The notes beneath the pieces were generated by a model that was not told where the DNA came from, made no database searches, and was given only the letters and a program-made list of their open reading frames with translations. From NCBI GenBank assembly GCA_003216975.1, contig QCHY01000013.1, positions 1 through 46,670 on the forward strand: DNA of 46,670 nucleotides, written 5' to 3'. Below, in pieces: positions 23,886 to 33,613 of the stretch (position 1 is the stretch's first letter; each line of letters opens with the position of its first letter). This DNA comes from Prochlorococcus sp. AG-402-I20 (GTDB lineage Bacteria > Cyanobacteriota > Cyanobacteriia > PCC-6307 > Cyanobiaceae). Both the position numbers and the translations under genes were made by a program.

Positions 23886-24341
23886 TTATTCAACTCTCCA
23901 TAATTGATCTGATGGTGTCCAATCAACAAGTTCATTTTCCTGGAACCATAGATCGATTTCAAAAGCTGCTGTATCAGAACCATCAGAACCATGAATGACA
24001 TTACGACCAATATTCACAGCTAAATCACCTCTAATAGTTCCTGGTTCAGCCTCAAGAGGCTTTGTTGCTCCAATCAATTTTCTTGCACTTGCAATAACAC
24101 CTTCACCCTCCCAAACCATCGCTACAACAGGCCCACTTGTTATGAAATCAACTAAACCTGAAAAGAAAGGACGATCTTTGTGAACACCGTAGTGTTTTTC
24201 AGCAAGTTCTTTGCCTGGGGTTAGTTGCTTTAGACCTACTAATTTGAATCCTTTCGTTTCAAAACGACCAAGAATCTCAGCGATTAAACCTCTTTGCACA
24301 CCATCTGGCTTGATAGCAACAAAGGTTCTTTCCAAAGTCAT
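23886..24341 (-). CDS. ndk: Nucleoside diphosphate kinase
   Basis: Transfers the gamma phosphate between nucleoside triphosphates and diphosphates through a phosphohistidine. 151 residues, the usual size. The active site [10 protein letters not shown] carries His117. [10 protein letters not shown] (11-20), GAT (91-93) and [11 protein letters not shown] are conserved nucleotide-binding parts. Start at ATG 24341. It is divergent from speA and convergent with thiO. Confidence 0.97.
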   Translation of the reverse strand: MTLERTFVAIKPDGVQRGLIAEILGRFETKGFKLVGLKQLTPGKELAEKHYGVHKDRPFFSGLVDFITSGPVVAMVWEGEGVIASARKLIGATKPLEAEPGTIRGDLAVNIGRNVIHGSDGSDTAAFEIDLWFQENELVDWTPSDQLWRVE

Positions 24342-24483
24342 TGCGATATTGAATAATATGAAGCCATAGTCTTCCTAAAACTACCCTCTTGGCAAGTAAA
24401 ACATGACACTTAATAAAACTGTTCTTAGATTTAATTGTATCAATCGTGAATGATCAAAACTTGGCAACTTTGTTATCGCATAA

Positions 24484-26427
24484 ATGGCTGTGAAAAATAC
24501 TGATCAATCTCTCTCTTGGACTATCCAAAATAGCTCAGACCTCTATGGGATTGATCGATGGGGAAAGGGTTATTTCAAAATCAATGAGAAAGGGAATATT
24601 AGTGTTTGTCCTAACGGTTCCAAAAATACATCTCATGATTTGATAGAACTTTTAGATGAACTCGAAAGTCGAAACCTAAAATTTCCTCTCTTAATAAGAT
24701 TTGACGATATTCTCGAAGACTGCTTAAAAAACTTACATAAAGCTTTTGAAAAAGCAATTAATCACTATCAATATCAAGGAAAATACCAAGGTGTATTTCC
24801 AATCAAATGTAATCAACAGCGTCACGTAGTTGAAGAATTAATCACCTGTGGTTCCAAATGGAATTTTGGCTTAGAAGCTGGAAGCAAACCAGAGTTACTA
24901 ATTGCTTTGTCAATCCTAGAAGATCCTAAAGCTTTACTAATATGTAATGGCTATAAAGATCAACGTTATATTGAAACAGCTATTTTAGCACGTAAGCTTG
25001 GACGTCAACCTATAGTAGTTATAGAACAAGCAAGTGATGTTGATCTTATAATCAAATCTAGTAATTTACTGGGAGCATCTCCACTCATAGGAATACGAGC
25101 CAAACTATCAAGTCAAAGCAGTGGAAGATGGAGTAGCTCGATTGGTGACAAGTCGAAATTTGGACTTTCAATTCCAGAAATCTTGAAAGCAATCAAAAGG
25201 TTAAAAGAAGCAAATCTTCTCAATGAATTAAAGCTTTTACATTTTCATCTAGGGAGTCAAATTAATGATATAGGTGTTTTAAAAGATGCCTTACAAGAAG
25301 CAGGACAAATTTATGCCGAATTAATTAATCTTGGGGCACCCATGGGATACTTAGATGTTGGAGGTGGTTTAGGAATTGATTACGATGGAAGTCAAACTGC
25401 CTCAATAGCATCTACTAACTATTCACTTCAAAATTATGCAAATGATGTAGTAGCAACAATTAAAGAATGTTGTGAATCAAAAAAGATACCACTACCCACT
25501 TTAATTACAGAGAGTGGAAGAGCTATTGCTAGTCACTTCTCAATCTTAATCTTCAATATTCTAGGCAAAAATTCGTTGCCTTCTGACATTCCTAAAGAAG
25601 ATGAAAAAGAATGTCTCTCTGTCAGAAATTTACGTGAAACATTAGTCCATCTAAATTCTCTAGAGCTTAAGCAAGAAGAAGATTTAGCCAAACTACAAGA
25701 AGCATGGAATGATTCTCTTAAATTTAAAGCAGATGCACTAGCGGCTTTTCGACTAGGTTATTTAGATTTAGTTGAACGTGCAAAAGCTGAGCAATTGACA
25801 TGGGCCTGTGCAAAAACAATAGTTAATCAATTACCAAAAAATATACTTCTACCTAAAGAACTAAAGAAATTAAGTGAAAGCTTAGCCGTAACGTATTACG
25901 CAAATCTTTCCGTATTTAGATCTGCTCCAGACACTTGGGCCATTGATCAAGTTTTTCCAATTATGCCAATCCATCGGCTTAACAAAGAACCGAAAAAACT
26001 TGGTCACTTTGCAGATTTAACATGTGATTCAGATGGAAAGCTTGACCAATTTATTGATAATGGAAAAATTAAAAATTTGCTACCTCTTCATGAATTTAAT
26101 CAAAACGAAAAATATCTAATTGGTCTTTTCTTAGGTGGCGCCTATCAAGAAGTAATGGGAAATCTACATAATTTATTTGGGAGTACTAATGCAGTCCATA
26201 TCAGATTTTCAGAAAAAGGGAAATATAAAGTTGAGCATGTCATTCGTGGGAATACAAAATCAAATGTTCTTGAATATTTGGAACATGATCCAGAAATATT
26301 ATTAGAGCGATTACGAAAATCAAGCGAATTAGCTATTGAAGGCGGGCATCTAAAAATCCATGACGCGCAAAAACTAATAGAGCATGTAGAAGCCAGCCTC
26401 CGCCAAAGCACTTACCTACAAAGCTAA
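24484..26427 (+). CDS. speA: Biosynthetic arginine decarboxylase
   Basis: PLP-dependent enzyme making agmatine from arginine, the first step to polyamines. 647 residues, as expected for the SpeA family. The PLP lysine is Lys108 in GVFPIKCNQQ. HFHLGSQI, YLDVGGGLGIDYDGS and ESGRAIASH are the alanine-racemase-fold signatures. The C-terminal domain has SAPDTWAIDQVFPIMPIHRL and DSDGKLDQF. Start at ATG 24484. Its end lies one base from the end of alaS on the other strand, leaving no room for a separate terminator. Confidence 0.96.
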   Translation: MAVKNTDQSLSWTIQNSSDLYGIDRWGKGYFKINEKGNISVCPNGSKNTSHDLIELLDELESRNLKFPLLIRFDDILEDCLKNLHKAFEKAINHYQYQGKYQGVFPIKCNQQRHVVEELITCGSKWNFGLEAGSKPELLIALSILEDPKALLICNGYKDQRYIETAILARKLGRQPIVVIEQASDVDLIIKSSNLLGASPLIGIRAKLSSQSSGRWSSSIGDKSKFGLSIPEILKAIKRLKEANLLNELKLLHFHLGSQINDIGVLKDALQEAGQIYAELINLGAPMGYLDVGGGLGIDYDGSQTASIASTNYSLQNYANDVVATIKECCESKKIPLPTLITESGRAIASHFSILIFNILGKNSLPSDIPKEDEKECLSVRNLRETLVHLNSLELKQEEDLAKLQEAWNDSLKFKADALAAFRLGYLDLVERAKAEQLTWACAKTIVNQLPKNILLPKELKKLSESLAVTYYANLSVFRSAPDTWAIDQVFPIMPIHRLNKEPKKLGHFADLTCDSDGKLDQFIDNGKIKNLLPLHEFNQNEKYLIGLFLGGAYQEVMGNLHNLFGSTNAVHIRFSEKGKYKVEHVIRGNTKSNVLEYLEHDPEILLERLRKSSELAIEGGHLKIHDAQKLIEHVEASLRQSTYLQS

Positions 26428-26428
26428 A

Positions 26429-29089
26429 TCAAGACAATTGTTGAGTCAAATCCTCATTAGCTTTTTCTAAAGCTAGATCCAACGATTGAGGTTGACTACC
26501 ACCAGCTTGGGCGAGATTTGGACGACCGCCGCCACCGCCGCCACACATTTTTGCAACCCCACATATAAATTTGCCTGCATGTAAACCATCTGAGACTAAA
26601 TCAGGAGAAAATGCAGCAACAAAAACTAATTTATTATCGATATCCTGATTTGGAATACCTCCAAAAACAACAGCAGAATAATTACCTAAATGATCTATTA
26701 AACTTGAAGCCGCAGATTGCAAGCCAGATCCGTCAACTCCATCTAAACGTCTAATTAATAATTTACTCTTACCAACAGATTTTGCATAACTCGCAAAACC
26801 CAATGCCTTTGCCACAGCGAGTTCATTTTTTACTTTGATAAGTTCTTTTGTTTTATCTTTCAATTCCTGTTGAAGAGATGAGACTCTCTCAACAATTTCA
26901 TATGATTGAACTTTGAATGATTTACTTAATTCCTTAACTACTAAATCACGTTCATTAAAATAATCTAAAACTGATGGACCAGCTATGGCCTCTATTCGTC
27001 TGATTCCAGAAGCAATACCTGTCTCATTAATAATCTTAAACGTACCTAGTTGTGAGGTGCGAGTTACATGGGTTCCTCCACATAATTCCATAGAAACACC
27101 TGGAACATCCACAACACGTACCACATCGCCATATTTCTCACCAAACATTGCCAAAGCACCAGCAGCCATAGCCTCCTTAATTGGCATTGTTTTAATTTGA
27201 ATTGGATGATCTTCAGTAATCCATTGATTTATTCGTACTTCCATATCTTCAAGTTCCTTTATTGTCAGTGGTTTTGGAGCATTAAAATCAAATCTTAATC
27301 GATCATTTGAAACTAACGAGCCTCTTTGACTTACACTTGAACCAATCGATAACTTTAAAGCTGATTGCAATAGATGTGTAGCGGTATGATTTGATGTAGT
27401 TCGTTGACGAAAAGATGGAGTAACATTCATCTGAACAGATGAGTTAGCTTTTAGAACTCCAGTGTTAACAATTCCAGAATGAATAAAAATATTCTTCTTT
27501 TTTCGAACATTTTCTATAGACACCTCAAGATCTTGAGACGTTATAAAGCCATTATCTCCTATTTGGCCACCGGACTCAGCATAAAAAGGCGTTCTATTAA
27601 CAATAATCTTGACTAAATCACCCTGAATAGCTTGTTTTACTAATTCATTATTTTTAAAGATGCCTATCACAGTTGAAGTGGTTTCTAATTTTTCATAGCC
27701 CTCAAATCTTGTTTCATCAAATAAAGAAATTTCTCTTTCAATTGAACCTTCTTCAGTTAAATCAATACTGACAGAAGCATCTTTTGCACGTTTGCGTTGC
27801 TTTGCCATCTCCCTCTCAAAACCATTAATATCAACAGAAATACCTTTTTCATTCGCGATCTCTTCTGTTAATTCCAAAGGAAAACCATAAGTATCATAAA
27901 GCTCAAATGCCTGCGCACCAGAGATAAGGTCACATTCATGAGCTGTTATCTCTGCCAAAAGTTTCTCTCCCCGTTCAAGCGTTTCAAGGAAACGAGATTC
28001 TTCTATTTTTAACTCATTTAGAATAATTTTCTTTTTCTCAAGTAATTGAGGATAAGCATTTTTCATCAACTCAATAGCAACTTCAGCCAGCTGTGGCAAA
28101 AACGGCTGATTAATACCTACCAGTCGACCATGTCGAATCATACGCCGTATAAGACGACGCAGAATATAGCCTCGCCCTAGATTACTAGCACTTACACCAT
28201 CACAAATTAAATGAGTGACAGCTCTACAATGATCTCCAATAATTTTTAATGATGTTTTATTTTTTTTATTTGTTTTTTCATAAGTAATTTGAGCTAATAA
28301 AGCCGCTGCCTCAATGAGAGGAAAAATAAGATCCGTTTCGTAATTGTTGGATTTTTTTTGCAAGATTTGAGCCATTCTTTCTAAGCCCATTCCTGTATCA
28401 ATATGACAATTCGCCAATGGTTCAAGATTGCCCTTTAAATCTCGGTTGTATTGCATAAAAACTAAATTATAAAATTCTATAAATCGACTATCGTCTTCAA
28501 GATCTATTCCATCACTGCCTAATTCTGGTTTAAAATCAAAATAAAGTTCCGAACATGGGCCACAAGGTCCAGTAGCACCAGATGACCAAAAATTATCAGA
28601 AGTACCCATTCTGATGATTCTTTTTGCATCAACCCCTACAACCTCTTTCCAGATTTTCTCTGCTTCTGAGTCTTCCTCAAAAACGCTAATAACTATATTC
28701 TGTGGATTTAGTCGAAAAACCTCAGTAGTTAATTCCCAGGCCCATTGAATTGCCTCTTTTTTAAAATAGTCACCAAAAGAAAAATTACCTAGCATCTCAA
28801 AAAAAGTATGATGCCTCGCCGTTTTCCCTACATTTTCAATATCATTTGTTCTTATACATTTTTGACTGGATGTTACTCTCGGAGTAGAAGACTCTTTTAA
28901 TCCTAAGAAGATAGGCTTAAAAGGTAACATCCCCGCAATTGTCAATAAAACTGTTGGATCATCTGGGATCAAGGAAGAACTTGCAAGTTTCTTATGATTA
29001 TGTTGGGTAAAAAAATTTATAAATGCTTCTCTTATCTCATCTCCCGAGAGGAATGGCGGATTCATTGAGGAGGAAGAATTTTTTTGCAT
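26429..29089 (-). CDS. alaS: Alanyl-tRNA synthetase
   Basis: Charges tRNA(Ala). 886 residues, the full length. The class II catalytic core at the N-terminus includes TSSQKCIRTNDIENVG and HHTFFEMLGNFSFGDYFK. The editing domain has HTATH at 568-572 and CGGTH at 670-674, the metal-binding residues that remove Ser and Gly. The C-terminal DHHA1-type domain ends in MCGGGGGGRPNLAQAGG. The frame opens at 29089 with ATG; an alternative ATG lies eight codons on. It is divergent from flv3. Confidence 0.97.
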   Translation of the reverse strand: MQKNSSSSMNPPFLSGDEIREAFINFFTQHNHKKLASSSLIPDDPTVLLTIAGMLPFKPIFLGLKESSTPRVTSSQKCIRTNDIENVGKTARHHTFFEMLGNFSFGDYFKKEAIQWAWELTTEVFRLNPQNIVISVFEEDSEAEKIWKEVVGVDAKRIIRMGTSDNFWSSGATGPCGPCSELYFDFKPELGSDGIDLEDDSRFIEFYNLVFMQYNRDLKGNLEPLANCHIDTGMGLERMAQILQKKSNNYETDLIFPLIEAAALLAQITYEKTNKKNKTSLKIIGDHCRAVTHLICDGVSASNLGRGYILRRLIRRMIRHGRLVGINQPFLPQLAEVAIELMKNAYPQLLEKKKIILNELKIEESRFLETLERGEKLLAEITAHECDLISGAQAFELYDTYGFPLELTEEIANEKGISVDINGFEREMAKQRKRAKDASVSIDLTEEGSIEREISLFDETRFEGYEKLETTSTVIGIFKNNELVKQAIQGDLVKIIVNRTPFYAESGGQIGDNGFITSQDLEVSIENVRKKKNIFIHSGIVNTGVLKANSSVQMNVTPSFRQRTTSNHTATHLLQSALKLSIGSSVSQRGSLVSNDRLRFDFNAPKPLTIKELEDMEVRINQWITEDHPIQIKTMPIKEAMAAGALAMFGEKYGDVVRVVDVPGVSMELCGGTHVTRTSQLGTFKIINETGIASGIRRIEAIAGPSVLDYFNERDLVVKELSKSFKVQSYEIVERVSSLQQELKDKTKELIKVKNELAVAKALGFASYAKSVGKSKLLIRRLDGVDGSGLQSAASSLIDHLGNYSAVVFGGIPNQDIDNKLVFVAAFSPDLVSDGLHAGKFICGVAKMCGGGGGGRPNLAQAGGSQPQSLDLALEKANEDLTQQLS

Positions 29090-29222
29090 ACCTAAAAATT
29101 ATCTTTAAAAAGGTTTTTTAAAACAATCACAAAAACGTCAAATGTGCTCAACTCACCCTAAACAATAACAAAATGGAAACCCGTGAGACTTCGAAAGACA
29201 AAATATTCAAAAAAATCATTCG

Positions 29223-29236
29223 ATAAGCTTGCTTAT
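29223..29236. promoter_or_regulatory. Palindrome upstream of flv3
   Basis: ATAAGC-TT-GCTTAT, a perfect 6-bp dyad in the 290-base spacer between alaS and flv3. It could be a binding site for a regulator of either gene. No known consensus was recognised. Confidence 0.35.
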
Positions 29237-29380
29237 TGCAAACAAATACTATTTACGGGAAGCAGTATCACACTTAGAAACCTCAATATCCTATTATGGT
29301 TAAATGAAATAGGTATTTTCACTTAGCAACCTTATTTATCGCAGCCTTCAGGCTTTACTCTAATTAATGGCTTTAGGAAC

Positions 29381-31156
29381 ATGCTTCTAACTGAATCAAC
29401 AGCTTTAGAAAATCAGAAAAGTGATACTCCTAAGCTTTCACTGCAATATGAACAAATTGCTGCAGATACACACACTTTAAGGTCATTGGATTGGGATCGA
29501 AGCAGGTTTGATATTGAATTTGGCCTTCGAAATGGGACAACATACAATAGCTTTTTAATAAGAGGCAAAAAAACTGCTCTTATAGATACCAGTCATTTAA
29601 AGTTTAAAGATATTTGGTTTGAAAAGCTAAAACAAGAAATCAATCCAACAGAAATTGATTATTTAATAGTCAGTCATACGGAGCCAGATCATTCAGGACT
29701 CATAAAATACTTAATTGAATTCAACCCAAATATTGAAATCGTCGCATCTAAAGTAGCTATAAAATTCCTAGAAAATCAAATTCATCAACCTTTTAGGTCA
29801 AGAGCAGTCAAAAGTGGAGAGGAACTCAATTTAGAAATTAATTCAATCAGCGGAATCGAGCATAAAATTGAATTTATTAGTGCACCAAATCTACACTGGC
29901 CCGATACTATTTTTTCTTTTGATAAAGGTACACAAGTTTTATATACTTGTGATGCGTTTGGTTTGCATTATTGCTCAGAAAAATTGTATGACGAAAATCC
30001 AAGCTTATTAAATGAAGATTTTCGATTTTATTACGACTGCCTCATGGGTCCTAATGCCCGCAGCGTTGTTCAGGCATTAAAAAAAATTGATGCATTGCCA
30101 ACTATCAATACTATTGGTGTTGGACATGGACCAATACTTAATTTTAATACGCAGTTATGGCTCAATCATTATAGAGAATGGAGTAAGCAAAGAAGTACAG
30201 GCGAAAATTACGCTGTGGTTTGCTATCTCAGCCAATATGGTTTTTGTGATCGGCTTAGTCAAGCAATTGCTCATGGCATAGGCAAGGCAAATGCTCCAGT
30301 CCAATTAGTTGATCTTATTGCTTCAGACACTCAAGAGTTAAGTGCTTTAATTAGTGACGCAAGTGCAGTCGTTGTACCAACTTGGCCCATCAAATCTGAT
30401 TCAGAATTACAAAGCAATATTGGAACCCTACTTGCATCATTAAAACAAAAGCAGTGGGTAGCGACTTATGACTCCTATGGCGGAAATGAAGAGCCTATTG
30501 ACTTTATTACCAACCAATTAAGAAAGCTAGGACAAAAAGAAGCTTTTAAACCACTTCGAGTTCGTGACGAACCAAACAAAAGTGTTTATCAACAATTTGA
30601 AGAAGCTGGTACAGATTTAGGTCAAATTCTTACTAGAAAGAAAAATTTAGCTGCTACTAAAAGCCTTGATGGAGACTTAAATAAAGCACTTGGTTGCATA
30701 AGCGGTGGACTCTACATTGTTACAGCGAAAGATAGTGAAGGCCCGGATAGTCGAGACGGTGCGATGGTTGCAAGTTGGGTTAGTCAAGCAAGCTTTGAAC
30801 CCCCTGGAATAACCGTAGCGGTGGCAAAAGATAGAGCCATTGAATCACTATTACAAGTCAATGATCGTTTTGTTCTCAATATCCTTCAAGAAAATAACTA
30901 TTTGCACCTCTTCAGACACTTTTTAAAACGGTTTCCACCAGGTGCTAATCGATTTGAAGGAGTTGAATTAATGAATGATCTTGCAGCTGGAGGACCAGTT
31001 CTATCTGATGCGTTAGCGTTCCTTTCATGTAAAGTTATTCAAAGAATGGAGACAACAGATCATTGGATCATTTATTCATCAGTTGAAAAAGGTAATTTAT
31101 CTAATACTCAAAGTAAAACAGCAGTACATCACAGAAGAGTTGGTAGTAATTATTAA
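29381..31156 (+). CDS. flv3: Flavodiiron protein, Flv3-type (canonical diiron ligands)
   Basis: 591 residues with three domains: a metallo-beta-lactamase-like diiron domain (about 30-260), flavodoxin-like FMN domain (about 270-420) and C-terminal flavin reductase (about 440-591), the class C layout of cyanobacteria. The diiron ligands are complete: H99, E101, D103 and H104 in HTEPDH, then H172, D191 and H249. This identifies it as Flv3-like. With Flv1 it passes electrons from photosystem I to O2, making water without reactive oxygen. Start at ATG 29381. A seven-codon frame (29367-29390) overlaps the start. The next gene begins 2 bases after the stop. Confidence 0.92.
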   Translation: MLLTESTALENQKSDTPKLSLQYEQIAADTHTLRSLDWDRSRFDIEFGLRNGTTYNSFLIRGKKTALIDTSHLKFKDIWFEKLKQEINPTEIDYLIVSHTEPDHSGLIKYLIEFNPNIEIVASKVAIKFLENQIHQPFRSRAVKSGEELNLEINSISGIEHKIEFISAPNLHWPDTIFSFDKGTQVLYTCDAFGLHYCSEKLYDENPSLLNEDFRFYYDCLMGPNARSVVQALKKIDALPTINTIGVGHGPILNFNTQLWLNHYREWSKQRSTGENYAVVCYLSQYGFCDRLSQAIAHGIGKANAPVQLVDLIASDTQELSALISDASAVVVPTWPIKSDSELQSNIGTLLASLKQKQWVATYDSYGGNEEPIDFITNQLRKLGQKEAFKPLRVRDEPNKSVYQQFEEAGTDLGQILTRKKNLAATKSLDGDLNKALGCISGGLYIVTAKDSEGPDSRDGAMVASWVSQASFEPPGITVAVAKDRAIESLLQVNDRFVLNILQENNYLHLFRHFLKRFPPGANRFEGVELMNDLAAGGPVLSDALAFLSCKVIQRMETTDHWIIYSSVEKGNLSNTQSKTAVHHRRVGSNY

Positions 31157-31158
31157 TA

Positions 31159-33009
31159 ATGACAGTAGAAAATATTTCTTCACCAAATTTAAATACTTTC
31201 ATAAAAAAAACCATTCAGATTCCTATTGAGGAGAACTTCATTTGCTTAAGAAGCCTAAACCCAAAAAAAACAAGATTTGAAGTTGAATATTCTCTTGAAA
31301 AAGGTAGTTGCACTAATTCTTTTTTATTGAAGCATTCTGAGGATGAACATTCTAAATCACAAGATTATATTTTAATTCACCCTCCTGGTTTAACATTTGA
31401 AAAAGAATTTTTAGACGAGTTTGAGACATTAATTAGCAGTGATTCCTCTGCAATAAAGTTAGTCATGGGTCATATCAATCCCAATAAAGTAGCTTTTGTA
31501 AAAAGAATGAATATGAAATATAAAAATTTAACGGTTATTTGTTCTAATCCAGGTGCAAAATTATTCAAAGAGATTTGGAATTTACGAAAACCCTCGCAAA
31601 ATACAAATCATAAAGAAACATTGGAGACAGTTGAAGTTCTTCCAAGCATACAAATCATTAAACAATTAGAAACTCTGTCACTCGACAATAATTTTGAGGT
31701 TACGTTCATTCCCGCGCCAACTGCTCGCTGGCCTGGTGGACTAATTGTTTTTGAAAAGCAAACAGGTTTATTGATGAGTGATAAATTGTTTGGTGCGCAT
31801 GTTTATGAAGAAAAATGGGCTGAATTAAACAGCAGTTGCATGGAAGAAGAGAGAAGACATTACTTCGATTGTCTAATGGCACCAATGTCTACCCAAGTCA
31901 ATAGCATTATCGAAAAATTTGAAGACTTTGAGATTGATACGATAGTACCTGGGCATGGACCTGCAATCAGCGGTAGTTGGAGGAGTTTATTAAACAACTA
32001 CCAAAGCTGGGGAGAAAGCCAAAAATACAGCAACTTAAGAGTTGCTCTATTATTTGCAAGTGCATATGGAAATACTGCTGCTATTGCTGATGCCATTGCT
32101 AGAGGAATTAGTAAAACAGGGGTCAAAGTTAAGATTATTAATTGTGAATTCACTGCATCAGATATTTTAGTCACTGAAATTCGTAAAGCAGATGGATATT
32201 TAATTGGATCTCCAACATTAGGAGGACATGCACCCACCCCGATTGTTTCAGCACTTGGCTCGCTTTTGGCTGAGGGAGATAGAGGAAAGCCGGCGGGAGT
32301 ATTTGGAAGTTATGGATGGAGTGGCGAAGCTCTTGATTTACTAGAAAAAAAATTAAAAGATGGAGGCTTTAAATTTGGATTCGATCCTATCAAAATTAAA
32401 TTTAGTCCTGATCCTTTAATGATTAAAAAACTTGAAGAAACAGGTATCCAATTTGGTAAGCAATTAATTAATGCAAAATTACGTCAACAAAGAAAGGCTA
32501 ATGTAGGTTTAAATACAAGTAAAAGTGATCCAACAATTAATGCACTCGGAAGAGTCGTCGGATCACTATGTATATTGACTGCTCAAAAAGGAGATGAAGA
32601 TAATCTGATTAGCGGAGCTATGGTTGCAAGTTGGGTTAGTCAAGCCAGCTTTTCTCCTCCTGGTATTACGATTGCAGTCGCTAAAGAAAGAGCTGTAGAA
32701 AATTTACTTCATACAGGAGATAACTTTGCTCTAAACATTTTAGAGCAAAACAATCACCAAAGCCTCCTCAAACAATTTCTCCAATCATTCAAACCTGGAG
32801 ATAATAGATTTAATGATCTAGAGATTAAATTAAGTCCAAGCAATCAGCCATTATTAAACGACGCTTTAGCATGGCTGGAGGGTACAGTTAGTCAACGAAT
32901 GGAGTGTGGGGATCATTGGCTGATATATGCTGAGATTAAACATGGAAAAGTCATTAAAAAAGATGGAGTAACAGCAGTTCATCATCGAAAGACCGGAGCG
33001 AACTACTAG
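31159..33009 (+). CDS. flv1: Flavodiiron protein, Flv1-type (non-canonical diiron site)
   Basis: 616 residues with the same three domains as its neighbour. The ligand set is altered: H105, N107, N109 and K110 replace HxExDH (GHINPNK), Arg190 replaces the next His (APTARWPGG), and SDKLFGAH carries Lys where the metal Asp is expected. His266 in GHGP remains. This is the pattern known for Flv1 (and Flv2), which are thought to work as hetero-oligomers with Flv3 (and Flv4). It starts 2 bases after flv3, so coupled translation is likely. The flavin reductase end reads VASWVSQASFSPPGITIAV, nearly the same as in flv3. Confidence 0.92.
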   Translation: MTVENISSPNLNTFIKKTIQIPIEENFICLRSLNPKKTRFEVEYSLEKGSCTNSFLLKHSEDEHSKSQDYILIHPPGLTFEKEFLDEFETLISSDSSAIKLVMGHINPNKVAFVKRMNMKYKNLTVICSNPGAKLFKEIWNLRKPSQNTNHKETLETVEVLPSIQIIKQLETLSLDNNFEVTFIPAPTARWPGGLIVFEKQTGLLMSDKLFGAHVYEEKWAELNSSCMEEERRHYFDCLMAPMSTQVNSIIEKFEDFEIDTIVPGHGPAISGSWRSLLNNYQSWGESQKYSNLRVALLFASAYGNTAAIADAIARGISKTGVKVKIINCEFTASDILVTEIRKADGYLIGSPTLGGHAPTPIVSALGSLLAEGDRGKPAGVFGSYGWSGEALDLLEKKLKDGGFKFGFDPIKIKFSPDPLMIKKLEETGIQFGKQLINAKLRQQRKANVGLNTSKSDPTINALGRVVGSLCILTAQKGDEDNLISGAMVASWVSQASFSPPGITIAVAKERAVENLLHTGDNFALNILEQNNHQSLLKQFLQSFKPGDNRFNDLEIKLSPSNQPLLNDALAWLEGTVSQRMECGDHWLIYAEIKHGKVIKKDGVTAVHHRKTGANY

Positions 33010-33059
33010 ATCCATTACAAAAACGACATCATCCATTCACACTTCCCTTTTGATTCACA

Positions 33060-33584
33060 ATGTCTAATAAAAAGCTTCTTGTTATAGCTGCTAGTAATGG
33101 TGAAAATCTCAAACTAGCCAAAAGATTTCTAGTCGCAGGCAAGGAACTAAATTACTCATGCGAATTACTTGATTTGACAGAATCACACAATGCTTTACCT
33201 ATATTTAATCCACGTCATAATGCAAAAGATAAAGCACCAGAAAATCTTAAGTCGATCAATACTCAAATGGAGAGTCACTCTCACTGGGTCATTTGTGCGC
33301 CTGAATATAACGGCTCAATTCCTCCAATTCTTACAAATGCAATAGCTTGGCTGTCTGTTCAAGGAACAGATTTTCGTAGTTTATTTAACGAACGTCCAAT
33401 TGCAATTGCAAGTTTTTCAGGAGGAGGATGTATGGAATTATTACTTTCGATGCGCATTCAATTAACTCATCTTGGAGCTTTAGTCTTAGGTCGTCAATTA
33501 GCTACGAATAAATCAAAAATAGCTGAGGATAAATCAATCAACGCAATTATAAATCAACTACTAAAACTAAATCATTCTAATTGA
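33060..33584 (+). CDS. NADPH-dependent FMN reductase family protein
   Basis: 174 residues, flavodoxin-like fold. The signature APEYNGSIPPILTNAIAWLS (about 81-100) binds the flavin, and IASFSGGGCMELLLSMR is the second loop of the family. Such enzymes use NAD(P)H to reduce free or bound FMN. It follows flv1 by 50 bases in the same direction, so it may be cotranscribed and could supply reduced flavin or act on quinones; that link is an inference. Confidence 0.85.
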   Translation: MSNKKLLVIAASNGENLKLAKRFLVAGKELNYSCELLDLTESHNALPIFNPRHNAKDKAPENLKSINTQMESHSHWVICAPEYNGSIPPILTNAIAWLSVQGTDFRSLFNERPIAIASFSGGGCMELLLSMRIQLTHLGALVLGRQLATNKSKIAEDKSINAIINQLLKLNHSN

Positions 33585-33613
33585 TTCAATATCCAATCTT
33601 TACTGCTAGTTAA

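Noticed and set aside
29367-29390. Seven-codon upstream frame overlapping the flv3 start
   Set aside because: Such short overlaps arise easily by chance; no regulatory residues (for example a run of one amino acid) are present.
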